A DNA stretch of 64,000 bases from Hyaloscypha bicolor E. Its lineage: Eukaryota > Ascomycota > Leotiomycetes > Helotiales > Hyaloscyphaceae. The stretch is from positions 3,126,288-3,190,287 of the forward strand of contig NW_020194555.1 of NCBI RefSeq assembly GCF_002865645.1, read 5' to 3'. Shown one piece after another: positions 23,740-35,209 of the stretch. A program made the translations under genes and the position numbers. A model generated the notes under the pieces. It was not told the origin of the DNA. It was given only the letters and a program-made list of their open reading frames with translations, and did not search any database. How positions within the stretch are numbered: the first letter of the stretch is position 1; each line of letters starts with the position of its first letter.

Positions 23740-25360
23740 CCTAAGGGCCTTATATATAGTTTAAATAGCTTACCGGCTACTATATTAGGCCTAGATCTGT
23801 TTTTTCTAATTCTATAAATATTTTATAAATTTATAAATCTATATATTTTGTTTTAGATCCGCTATATATAAAGTACTAGTAAAGTAATCCGGTTCTATAA
23901 GTATTAGTAATTATAATTCCCGGTATAGGCAAGTTCCTGAAAATAGTTTTATATATATTAATTAGAATTAGTTATATAATTTAATATTATAATACTAGAT
24001 TTAATAGCCTTAATAAAAAGTAATATAATTATTAGTATCTAATACTTTCTCCTAATAATAGAAAGAATAAAGGGCAAATATAGAGAAACGGAATTACTTA
24101 TATATTACTAGTATAGCTGGCTTTTCTAAAGCTTCTATTACCAGAATTCAATTTACTAATTTTTAATACTTTTCCCAGAAATAAAGTAGTTTTTTATATA
24201 TATAACTAATAGATTAGCTATCCGTAAAAATAAAAAGTATATTTCGGTAATAAGAGAGAATTCAAAGCCTTAATTAGCCCCAAAAAAATAAAGGCAATAG
24301 CCTATTTAAATACAAATTTAAAGATACTATTATATAATTAAATAAGTAATTTAATTAGAGATTCCGATATATATTCAGATAATATTATATAAATAAATAT
24401 TAATATAAGTATATATCTCGATTTTAAATAATAATAGCTTATTATATCTATTACTTAACTAAATTCAATCCGGTTTAGATATAATATATTCTTTTTTTTT
24501 GAACTATATCTGTTATATTTATAATATAATTATTTCGGGATCGAGGAATTATAATATTATATATAAGCTCTTTCTATAGATAATAAAATATATTAGTAAA
24601 TAAGGCTTTAATTTTTTAAGCTAAGATAAAATTATAAAATATAAAAAAACTAATCGGGTTATTAATAAACCTTATTAACGGAAATATATATATAAATCCT
24701 GCCGTCTATAATCTGTAATCCGTTTATTATTTAGCTTATTCTATAGTATTATAAATAGTTATTTATTTGCTACTTACTTATCTATTATAATTATATAGTA
24801 AATAAAATCAAGCTTCTTATATATATGAACGACTCTAGTAATTAAAGTTATATAGCTGCAATTCTTAAGATCCTTAAGTATTTTTTATCTATATTTCCCA
24901 GATAATACAAGATTATAATCTATATATAAAGAAAAGATATATTTACTATTTGAGTATATATTTGAATATTCTATTCTTATAGTTAATATTCGATTATATA
25001 AGTATTAATATTGATTTTCTATAAATCTTTTAATCTTATTATAATTATTTTATGAGAAATATTTATATAAGCTTATTTAATAATAGTATTATAATATAGT
25101 AAAAGATTTATAAAGTATTATAGCATTTTAATACAATTAAATAAGGTATTAATAGTATTAATATATTATAAGTTTAAGCTATATATTACTATTACAAAGT
25201 ACTTTTAGTAATATAAGTACTAAATTACTAGAGTAATAGTAAGGCGTATCCTAAAAATAGAGGGGCAGGTATATACGGTTATTAGAAATCAAAAAATCAG
25301 AAATCAGAAAATCAGAAATCGAAAATCAGAAAATCAAATCTCGCTTCTCGGTTTTGTCGA
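23740..25360 (+). pseudogene. long decayed frame of unknown family
   Basis: One plus-strand frame stays interpretable for about 1.6 kb if TAG and TAA are taken as former Gln or Trp codons; hardly any other disruption is seen. Readable segments include PKGLIYSLNSLPATILGL near 23.75 kb and NRLAIRKNKKYISVIREN near 24.2 kb. Others are YMNDSSN-SYIAAILKILKY near 24.8 kb and VRRILKIEGQVYTVIRNQK near 25.25 kb. The frame runs into a short AAATCAG tandem repeat (25283-25350) and ends at a TAG near 25.36 kb. I do not recognise the protein. Its coding character is inferred from the stop pattern only. Confidence 0.4.
25283..25350 (+). repeat. short tandem repeat of AAATCAG-like units
   Basis: Runs of AAATCAGA and AAAATCAGA, about 7-9 bp each, are repeated roughly seven times with small changes. 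They sit exactly at the junction between A+T-rich DNA and the GC-balanced islet that follows. Confidence 0.8.
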
Positions 25361-26096
25361 CTAGCTAGCTGTGGGCCTCAGTAGACTAACAGGCATCCAG
25401 AAATGGACCCTGTTAATAAAATTAACTAACGACACTCAATTCGCCTTCTACTATAAAGGAATTGACTACTATTTATGAATATTCTATGCCAGCCAGGAAT
25501 TGTTAAATTAATTAATAGCAAGTAGCCAACGACCGCCATTTACAACTCGCTTGGCCATTCATGAATAAGCGGATAATTCGTTCAATAATAGTCTTTGATC
25601 CGTTCCTTTGTTTGGTTAGTATTACATTGTAAGAAAGAAGAACGATGTCTTAGGCGATGAGATGTTATATAGCTGATATCCAGTTGCAGACTAATAATGA
25701 CTGAATCTTTCCTGCCATCTTTTCGAGCAAGGCTAACTGCGAAAGGATAATTCTGATTCTATAGGGAAAAAAGGAGCTGATCGAGATTCTTATTATCTAT
25801 GGTATCCAGAAGAACAGGTAGATATAAGTTGAATTGACTTGAACAACGAAATAATAGCCTTACCAGGGTAATATATCAGGGGATGTGGTGATCCGGGGGG
25901 AGGACATTTCGGTAAGCAGCTTGGGATTGCGGGAAGCGGGGTTTAGAAATGTGAGGCCTCCTAGCAAAGATGCGATATGTAACAAAACTGCCGCTTCAGT
26001 TGATATCCTCGTAATATAAGGCTGACTCTTTCTCAACTCCAAATGTGACCTGTTTCCCTGGTTCGACCCAGCTTAGTATTGGCCACTGGTGCTCCC
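25351..26096. other. GC-balanced islet, no recognised gene
   Basis: Composition returns to normal here between RIP-decayed blocks. A minus-strand open frame (25860-26042, 60 codons) has no recognisable domain. A piece at 25419-25458 repeats, in reverse orientation, the segment near 1139-1187, and a TTCATGAA core occurs near 25559. It is the left flank of the gypsy element; the right flank resumes at 32786. Confidence 0.5.
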
Positions 26097-26369
26097 TGTT
26101 ACGGGTACGGCATTCAGGGCTTGGAAAGCAAGGTAGAAGGTCCCTTACGAAGACGATTCAAAGCTAAAGAAGGGAAAACTAGAATACAGGAGGCTGCGAG
26201 GGAGTATATGCACCCCACAGTACGCTAGTCCCGAAGGGGCTAGCTTTCTAAATATCTCCAGTGTATTCCAAGCATATTTCCCTAGCGAGGCGGCCGCGTC
26301 ACGTGCGCCTAGGAGGTATCTGGCATCTGGCGAGGCATCTCAGATGCCGGGCATCTGGGAATCGTGATA
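26097..26369 (-). repeat. LTR of gypsy element 1 (3' LTR in element orientation)
   Basis: It starts TGTTACGGGTACGG and ends GTGATA (originally GTGACA, as in the other LTR). It contains GCGGCCGCGTCACGTGCGC and a GCATCTGGCATCTGG/CAGATGCC part able to fold back. Its partner at 32513 is nearly identical apart from a handful of C/T and G/A differences. Confidence 0.92.
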
Positions 26370-26589
26370 TTACCCCCCCCTTCGTAATAAGCTCGTCCCC
26401 GAGCTTCGTACAAGCCATTGATCCAATTTCGTACTATGCTCCTTCCCAAAGTGAAACTAGCATCTCGGATATAGATGTCACGTGCGAAAGGCCGGCGCCT
26501 TTGCCATGTGACCTAGGAGGGTTTATTATTATTTCCGCGTGGTTCTGGACAAGTATCGTTTTTTGCGTAGTCTAGCTAGTATTACAGGT

Positions 26590-29500
26590 TTTATGGAGGT
26601 CCTGGTATATTAATATTATTATTATGGAAACTCTATAAAACCAGGGGGCTATTGCTTAGTACTAAAGCTAGATACTATACTGGATCTTTATCCTAACTAA
26701 CCTACTAAATTTTATATTTTAGCCTATTTCTTACTAGCTTAACTATAATAACCCGTTTAATGCTATACTCTTGTTTACTATCCTCTAGTATTAATAGGGG
26801 CGGTTCCGGGTTTACTTGACCTAGTAAAGGATTCTGGGGGTTTTTTTATAGTTTCTCTATATAGAAAACTGGGTATATCTTTATGGTTTCCGGTAGTTTT
26901 AGGAGGAACGAGTAGCTATACTATTCTAGAATCTCAAATAGGCCCTTTATTTAATTCCCTAGCTTCCGGCTCGGATAATCGGATTTCTAGTACTTTATAG
27001 TAACCTATACTTTATTCCTTACTTTGAAATTAATCAGATAGTAATATTTATTAGCTTATACTATATATTATTCCTATACTTGCTTTATATAGCCTTAGGT
27101 AAGTTACTATAATTTATATAATTAATTTACTAATACTTTAGCTTTATTCCTATTTAGCTTCTTTTTAGGTAAGTTAGCTTTAATAGGGAAGTTCTAGTCT
27201 AGAGAAATACGAGACTTATAGCCCTTTTTAGTTATAAATAGGAACTAGCTAATAGTTTTATACTAAAGAAAGGCTTATTAATAATTAATTATAGTAACCT
27301 ATTTGTTCTAGTTATCCTAGTAATAGTTAATATACGGGCGTAATTTCTAATTAAAGTACTAATTAATAATCTCCGTTTATCTATTTATTTAGGGATAATT
27401 AGCTATAAAGAGCTTGAGCTTTATACTAATTCTTATATAGAATTCGCTCCAAAAATCGGATATAAATTAGGGTCTCCGATCTAATATAATTATTTCTGGA
27501 ATACTTACTTAGTATATTATATAAAGTAAAAACAAAGATACTAGCTACTTGGCTATAATTATATCTTATACGGAAATCGTAATTAGGTACTTAAATAAGC
27601 GATCTATAAATATAGTAACTATATTATGACCTGATTTACTTTCTAGATAGCTCTTGAAATCTATAATAATATATTACTAGGAATAATTAGAAACTAGAAG
27701 AGAATAAAGCAAACTAGGCTTCTTATCTCTAGGTATATATAATCTCCTATAGATATAGTAATTACTATAGTATTAATTAATATCTTTACCTATAAATAAC
27801 TAGTAATATTACTTCTTTAATAACTATTAGAGCTTTATATATCCAGGATATCTAGAAAGAAATTTATTATATACTTTACGAATTAGGGCAATCTATAAAA
27901 GTAATTCGAGGGTTATTTTATTCTCTATAATATAGAGTTTTTTATAGTATAAAAGGAGGCTATCTTATAGTATCTAGATATTACTTTTGGCTTAAACTAT
28001 TATATATAGCTTCTCTAGATCCGGTAATATATAATTATCCTATAAGATCTTATTTATAAGTTATAAACTATTATATTTAGCAGGAGCCTCTAATAATATT
28101 TTTATAGGGGCTACTATAGTAAAGTTTACTAGTAAAGCTTCTAAGAAAATACTTTTTTCTAAGGAAATTATACCTCTAATAGGGATATTTTTCTCCGGAA
28201 AATCTTTAGTATATACTTGGTTTTTAGGGCCGAATTCCGAATTAAGTAAGCTAATCTTATAGAATATTACTACAAGCTATAAGTTATAAATAATCTCTGG
28301 ATTAATCTTATCTTTAGAGAAAAGCACTTGAGTTTATAGCTTTTCCTTAATCTGGCCCTAAGTATTTACTTTATCTTATTTTTATAATAAAATATTTACT
28401 TACTTATTTAATTTTCTAGAATAATATATAAGCTTAAAATAATAATAGAATAAGAGCTTAGCTTATCTAGTTTATTAAGAAGAGAGTTTTTTAGTAGTTA
28501 TAAAGTATTTTAAGATATAGTAATTAGAATAGATCTTAAAGGAAATATTCTAAAGGCCCTCTAGCTTAGCTTTCTATTTCTCTAATACTCGAACTATAGC
28601 AAGTATTTCCTTATTATATATATTATAATTAAGCTTTACTAGAAGTATAGTTTTGGAAAAATAAGCTATAGGATACTAAAGGCCTGTTTCTAGGTCTTAT
28701 TAAGAAAGTAGGCTAGTAATTATTTCTTTAGATATATCTATTTCTATTATTATAAGTAGATCTGAATTATAGTATTATAAAACTAGAGTAGAAATTATAG
28801 CTTTCTTTAAATAGATAAAAGCCTTTTAGTATTACTCGAATTACTTAAAGAAAATATCCTTTTTTATAAATAAGATAAGAGGTCTAATAATTTGTTTATA
28901 CTTTCTAATAAAGCATTTATAAAAGTTATAGAAGCCGAGAAAGAACTAAATGCCCTTAACTATCTTTGGGAATTACTAGTTACGTATTACTTTAACTTTA
29001 TTAGAATCTACTTTAATACCAGATATAGAAATAATAAAGCCCAAATACTTTATATATATAATTTTAAATTCCAATTTCTTAATATCTATTTAGAGGCTAG
29101 TAAGATATAAGCGGTCTAGTACTTTTTATATATACTATTTATACTCTACTAGGTCTTCTAAGTAAATGAGAATATTATTAAGATATATTATATAAAAGTT
29201 ATCTAGATACTTAAAAAGTATATTATTTATATAGTATTAATATATAGCCGGGCTATTTATAAGGCCTTTTCAGAGAATATTATATTTATATACTTTATAG
29301 CAGGTATGAAATATTATTAGCTCCTGAGAGTCCGGGTTTATAGCTATATAATAGAAAGCTTAGTAGATATCTAATTTAGTATAAATCTTGGCCTTAAATA
29401 ATTAACTTAAAGTCTTATTAATAAGAAGAAGGAAATATTAATTCTTTTAAATAATATTATTTAGATAATAGAAATTAATATAGAAACGTAAACCTCTATT

Positions 29501-32085
29501 TGCTTTCTTTATAAAAAGAACTAGTAAAGTAAAGAGAGCCTAACTAGCTTTAATAAAGCCTTTAGCCAGATTATTTTCTAAGAAATACTTGATTTCTAGA
29601 AGCTCTTAAGTAGACTATTACTAGAGAAATTAATATCTAATATTCTCGGTTTCTTTTAAGTCTTTAATCTAAATCTTATAATTATATAATCTATAAAAAG
29701 AAAAAGTATTAGATTCTTTCTTAGAGAAAATAGAGGCATATTTCTTAAGTTCCGGAAATAATATTCTCTATAGCTACTAAAGCTTTATTTCTCCTAGTTA
29801 TTAATTCTCTAGGCTAGGGATAGCTTCTTTTTTCTAAGCTTTAAGCTCCTTATTAATTTTATAGATAGAGATTTGACTAATAATATTATTTTCTCTCTTA
29901 GCTATATAGTTAAATACTATAGAAATAAGAATAACTAGATCTAATATTTGCTTTTTATTAAGGACCTCTTTCTATTTCTTTAGCTTTTACTTAGGTATTA
30001 TATCTTAATTAGGCTATAGAAGCTCTTTTTTTATAGTCTTATATAATTCCCTCTAATTAGTTCAAAAGAAGAAAGACTATTCCAGAATAGAAAGTTTCTA
30101 GGAATAGCTTATAATAGAATCTTATTAATTAGTATTCTTTTAATATTTCTTATTAGGTTATTTCTTTAGCTATTACTATAAAATACTAATAATATAACTA
30201 AATTATATAGATTTAGGCTTATTCTTTGGCTATATAAGCCTATATCTTTTATAATTAACTAGAATATTAATATATATTACTTATTTCTTACTAAGAATAA
30301 TATTATAATTTCTAAGGTTTAGAATAATTATAGGTATATTAATACTTTATTTATTTATTAGAAGTAAGACTTTTATATATTTCTTAGTAAACTTAGCTAG
30401 CTTTTTATTAAAACCGCATATAATATAGAGTAAGGAAAGGGGTTATAGTTCTATTTCTAAGAATTACTCTATAAGCTAAGTAAGCTTTATATTAATAAAA
30501 GTATAACTATTAGCTCTAGTATTAATAAGAAAAAAAGACTTAATTCCTAATCTATTTATACTAATAATATAGAATATTATAAGAGTATTTTCTTTTATTA
30601 GATAAGTTAAGTTAATCTTTACTAAATTCATACTATAAGCTCCTAAAATAAAGACTTTCTTTAGGGGTACTTGTTTCCCGGTTCTATATTAGAATTAGAG
30701 CTTAAATCCTCTAAATACTCTATTTAAATAGTATATTCCGGTAAAATAAGAACTAAGCCTGGCTTAATTCTAGAGAAAGCTATCTTGGTTTCCTTACTAT
30801 ATAAAAGCGAATAGTATCTGGTATAGTAGCCAAACTTATTATAGTTATAGTATTTAATAATTAAGAAATCCTTAGTTTTTATAGGATATTACTTATACTT
30901 ATAAGAGAGTATATACTTAATAAGAGTAATTAATATAGGCTTCTTAGGCTTCTTTTTAGGAGTATATTTCTTAGAAATATATAAGAATATAGTACTAGAA
31001 GTAAACTTGGCTAGGATAGCTCCTGCTTTCTTATATTTCTTAGTCTTCTTATATATAGCCTTAATCTACTAATTATTAGTAATATAGTATTAAATAAAGC
31101 AAGTAATATTAATAAATAAATTATTATAGTATATATATACTAACTTCTAGAGCTTTAGTAAGAGCTTCTTATTTAGTTTATACTTAATATATTAAAGACT
31201 AATATTACTTTCTATAAATAGTTATAGGAAAAGAGTATAGAACTCCTAAAATACTTAACTAAAGTATATTTAAAGCTTGCCAAAGTTATAGCAAGTATTC
31301 TATATCTTATTAGGGTTAGAGTATAGCTTTTTTAGGTAAGAGTAGAACTCTAAGAGCTAATAATACTAATTTGAACTATCTTTATTTATACGAGAATTAG
31401 TTAGGATAAGAGTATTACTAGTAAATTTACTAGAAATATAGATAATCTTAAGATCTTTTAAGAAATATAAGTTAGTATTTCCTTATAGCTTATTCTTAAT
31501 CTAAACTAGCTAGTTATTAAAAATAGTATAATCTCTAATAAAGAGAATTAGATCTAGAAGCTTAGTAACTCTAGTATTTCTAAAGAAAGTATAAGATATA
31601 GGGGATCCTGGACGGGAATAAGCGGAAGATAGTTCGGAATTCTTTTAAGAAGGGTTTGAAGTAATTAGAGTAGGTAGAGCAGAAATAATTAGAGCTATTA
31701 TAAGCTAATTTACTATAGCCATATAGCATTTGACTTTGTTCTCGAGCTTAGTATTATAGAGTTTAGTATTCTCGAGAATAGCTTTATTATAACTATAGGC
31801 ATTCTTATATAAAATAGCTCTTTAGATATTTTTCTGGTAACTCTTTATAATAATATTAATATCTAAGAGTAAGGTATTAGGTTCCTTGGCCTATTCGTAT
31901 AACTCTTTGGCAGTAATATGATTATTAGTCTCTAGAAGCTTTATAATAAAAGCAGAGGGTTCTATTTCTATAGACTCGTTTATAAATTCTCTAGGAATAC
32001 TAACGGGACGTTCGGTTCGAGAAGGGCCGCTAACAGGATAACCTAAACTAGCAGGAGCTTTACCAGAAGCCTTAGCGGAAGTCAA
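26590..32085 (-). pseudogene. gypsy element 1 gag-pol remnant
   Basis: Gag: a readable piece at 31891-32085 (TSAKASGKAPASLGYP onward). A knuckle near 30.84 kb reads YYNYNKFGYYTRYY where CxxCxxxGHxxxxC is expected, with every Cys converted to Tyr or Asn-Tyr. Protease near 30.5 kb: LINTRANSYTFIN for LxDTGAxxxFI. Reverse transcriptase at about 29.6-29.2 kb: LAKGFIKAS, VLFIKKANRGLRFYINF and AKIYTKLDI. A chromodomain-like end near 26.6-26.8 kb: EYSIKRVIIVKLVRNRLKYK. Stops at Gln and Trp positions throughout. The start codon is not preserved (TTG at the open frame start). Confidence 0.88.
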
Positions 32086-32512
32086 TATAGTTCCTGGTTA
32101 TATGGTATTCTGGGAAATCGACCTATTATACTTTTCCTCTACTATATCCTCCCTGGCAGTCTTGTTACCGGCGTATATATAGGGCCTATAAGGTTATAGG
32201 GTAGGGCTTGAGGGTAGTAGTTAGGTTACTGGCCTGTGGGTGCCTATCGCTCTAGGACTTGGTTAAAGAGTAGCCTTTATTCGAGGTTCTTTGATTTTTC
32301 GGGTTTTCAAGGGGGTTTCTAATATGCTACTAGTATATATTTATAAAGATATAAATACCTAATTCCTCTGAGGATTCTAAAGCTTTTCGCTTTTATTATT
32401 CTGGAGTCTATTACTCGAGTTTCTGAGGTTCCGTTATCTTGGCGGCACTTATGTTTCTGTATTAGTTTATTTGAAATCCTTTACAGGATTAAAGGAAGTG
32501 AGCTTTGAATAC

Positions 32513-32785
32513 TATTACGGATACGGTATTCAGGGCTTGGAAAGCAAGGTAGAAGGTCCCTTATAAAGACGATTTAAAGCTAAAGAAGGGAAAACTAGAA
32601 TATAGGAGGCTGCGAGGGAGTATATGCACCCCACAGTGCGCTAGTCCCGAAGGGGCTAGCTTTCTAAATATCTTCAGTGTATTCTAAGCATATTTCCCTA
32701 GCGAGGCGGCCGCGTTACGTGCGCCTAGGAGGCATCTGGCATCTGGCGAGGCATCTCAGATGCCGGGCATCTGGGAATCGTGACA
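32513..32785 (-). repeat. LTR of gypsy element 1 (5' LTR in element orientation)
   Basis: It starts TATTACGGATACGG (TG to TA at the first two bases) and ends CGTGACA. It has the same length as the partner LTR, which places the two ends of the element precisely. Confidence 0.92.
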
Positions 32786-32935
32786 CTTCCGGCTCCTCGC
32801 AAGAGCCTTTTTCCGAGAGCAGAACTTTGGCCTATTATATATCCTTCCAGCAGAACGGATTATTCGAGAGGGCCAAAATGGGTTCCATCCCATACTATAT
32901 AAAGGCATAGGACAGGATCTATTAGATAGAAAGTT
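32786..32935. other. short GC-balanced islet
   Basis: This is unique-looking DNA immediately right of gypsy element 1, the continuation of the islet at 25351-26096 that the element split. Too short to call a gene. An open frame across the LTR and this islet (32677-32910) is an artefact of the junction. Confidence 0.5.
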
Positions 32936-34770
32936 ATTTAGTTAATAGTGGGATTAATTAAACTATCTATAGTACGGTTACAATCTATTAACGCTTTTCT
33001 ACTCTGGGATACTCTTAACTTATATATCTTGCAAATAAATATACTCCTTCTATTATAATATTTTGAATAGTTAATATTATCTTTCTATCTAACTCCGAGA
33101 TAAGAAGAAATAAGAGGTTATTATAGACGGGAAATGGCAAAGACCTTAATAATATAATAACCAGAATGAAAATATCTACTTTTACTAGCGGGATCCGCTT
33201 TTACGAATCCAAAAATATAGGTATATTATTATTAATAATAATAATAATAATATAGAATAGAGAATTATAGAGAAGAGAGGGGTTAATGCCCTCTTACCGG
33301 TTTATTATTATTAGGGACTTCAAATATAGTAGTACTTTGTATACTTTATATATATATAAATTACTTAAAATAATTCTTATAATTCTTGACTTATTAGGTA
33401 ATAAGACATTAGCCACATCTTTATAAGTATCCCGCAATTTTGAAATCTTGAAATTAATAAACTCTATACTCTCTTATTTCTACTACTAATAGCCGTTAGA
33501 ATTTGGAATTATATAAACTTTCTAATAACTAATTCCTCTAGGTTTAAGCTTACTAGATTATTACTAGTTAAAATGAATTTCTAATAAAGAAAACTTGCAG
33601 ACGTTATTCGGGCTTACGGGCTTAAATTCTTTAAGCAGTTACGGGATCCTATTTTCTTAATTAAATAAGACCAAATTCGTAATTTATATATTTAATAGTA
33701 CTATTATTACTCCAGACCTCTTTATACTCTATATTAAATTATTTTAATTATTTTATAAATACTATTAATTATATATTAAAATCCAATTTATATTAGAATA
33801 CTAATACTTATAATCTATAATCTTATAATTCTTTATAGAAAGTCTTCTATAAATGTCCTTATTACTTTATTAGTTTTTGCAAGTTATCTTAGTATTAATA
33901 ACTTTCCTCTATACTCAATTCCTGTAATAGTAAGTATTTATTAGGATCTAGAGTTACTATTAGTATTAGTTATATTTAAATTTATAATAATAATTAAGTT
34001 CTATTATCTTTAATCTTATAGTAACTAGTATTAGCTATAATTATAAGTTGAGCTATATCCCGAAATCCTCTTTGCCTTTCTTAAAGTTAAAATACTAACT
34101 GAATTCTGGATATCGAAAATGAAATTAAAATTCTTGGGTTCTTAAATATTATATATTAATATAGTTTTATATATTTTATAGAAATATTCTATATTAGTTA
34201 GATTAAAGATTACAAAACGGAGCTCCAGAACTAATTAGGTAGTAATATTCAAGTAGTAAATATTTCGAATTACTTTTAAATATAAAAAAATCAGAATTTT
34301 TAAAAAATATAAGAAATATTATTATAGAGAACTTTCGGAAAAGGAAAAATACTATTATAAAGAATATAAATAAGTTATATTACAACTTTAGCTATAAAAG
34401 TTATATTTTACTAAAGAGGAATAGAAAACTCTTTATATATTAAATAATAGATCTGGCTAGCCTTCTAGTATAATAAAAGTAGTAAATAGCCTTATTTAAA
34501 TCAAGGTCTATAATCTAAAGATTTATAGAACTAGAGTTATTCTTTAGTATAAAGATATATATTATTAAGTTTTAGATTAAAGTTATGAACTATTTAAAAA
34601 GAATCTAAAAGTAATAAGACTATATTAAGAAAAGAATTTATAATTGAGAAATAGAAGGTATTAGGAAAACAAATTAGTAAACGGGAGGCCAGGGATAAGA
34701 GTACTTGTAATAAAGTAATATATAGATAGTCTAAAGCTATATAGTACTAATACGCTTTTCTATTTAATAT
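32936..34770. other. A+T-rich decayed DNA
   Basis: No element ends were found. A microsatellite of TTA/AAT triplets lies at about 33221-33253. A plus-strand segment near 34.29-34.47 kb reads as a Lys/Tyr/Glu-rich helical peptide (ELSEKEKYYYKEYK) if TAG is taken as Gln, but I cannot assign it. Confidence 0.45.
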
Positions 34771-35209
34771 TCCCCTTATACCTTGACTAGGAATTACTTG
34801 ACCGTTTGAAGGGATCAGATTGCTCTAGAGGAGACAGAGCTCAACTTTCGACTTCGGATGCATCAGCTTTGTATAACATTACGTAATATTATATGGAATA
34901 GAGGGGTTCATTTTTGTTATATATCGCAAAGTCTGTTAAAATGCGTCTCGTTTTCCAAACCCGCAATCCCAACCACCCACCGACCGTTCATTCCTCCAAT
35001 TATACCATCTTTCCCAACATTGCGAGTTTTTGTTATATATTGCAAAGACGTCGCAGCCGGGTTCCCAAGACATTTACGGCAATTATAATTAAGGGATTTG
35101 TGGTCAAGGAATTTGTATACAAGAAGGTTTCTATATCAAGCCCGAAAGTCGAACCCATATATATACATGACTCCTGAAATGCATGATATTAACAAGCACC
35201 TTTTCAAAC
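34771..35209. other. GC-balanced islet downstream of the DUF3435 remnant
   Basis: Composition is near normal. It contains two copies of a 21-bp word (TTTTTGTTATATAT followed by CGCAAAG or TGCAAAG) at 34911-34931 and 35027-35047. Two overlapping plus frames (34858-35088, 34914-35177) show no domain. By position this could be the 3' non-coding flank of the minus-strand DUF3435 gene. Confidence 0.45.

Larger units (their letters stand above)
26097..32785 (-). mobile_element. Ty3/gypsy chromovirus, full length, RIP-inactivated (element 1)
   Basis: Two 273-bp LTRs (26097-26369 and 32513-32785) bound a minus-strand gag-pol. The bases just outside are CTCCC on the left and CTTCC on the right, compatible with a 5-bp target duplication with one C-to-T change. 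On the minus strand the order is gag with a decayed CCHC knuckle, protease, reverse transcriptase, RNase H, integrase and C-terminal chromodomain. LTRs are near-normal in base composition, while the interior is heavily mutated. A related solo LTR lies at 52249. Confidence 0.92.

Noticed and set aside
18314..25240. Possible Helitron (a P-loop-like PGIGKF word near 23.93 kb in one frame)
   Set aside because: The word lies in a different frame from the long readable frame, no Rep/helicase motif order follows, and the termini could not be shown.
26261..26575. 104-codon plus-strand open frame
   Set aside because: It starts inside the gypsy LTR and reads through the LTR boundary; the near-identical start at 32677 in the other LTR shows it is an LTR by-product.
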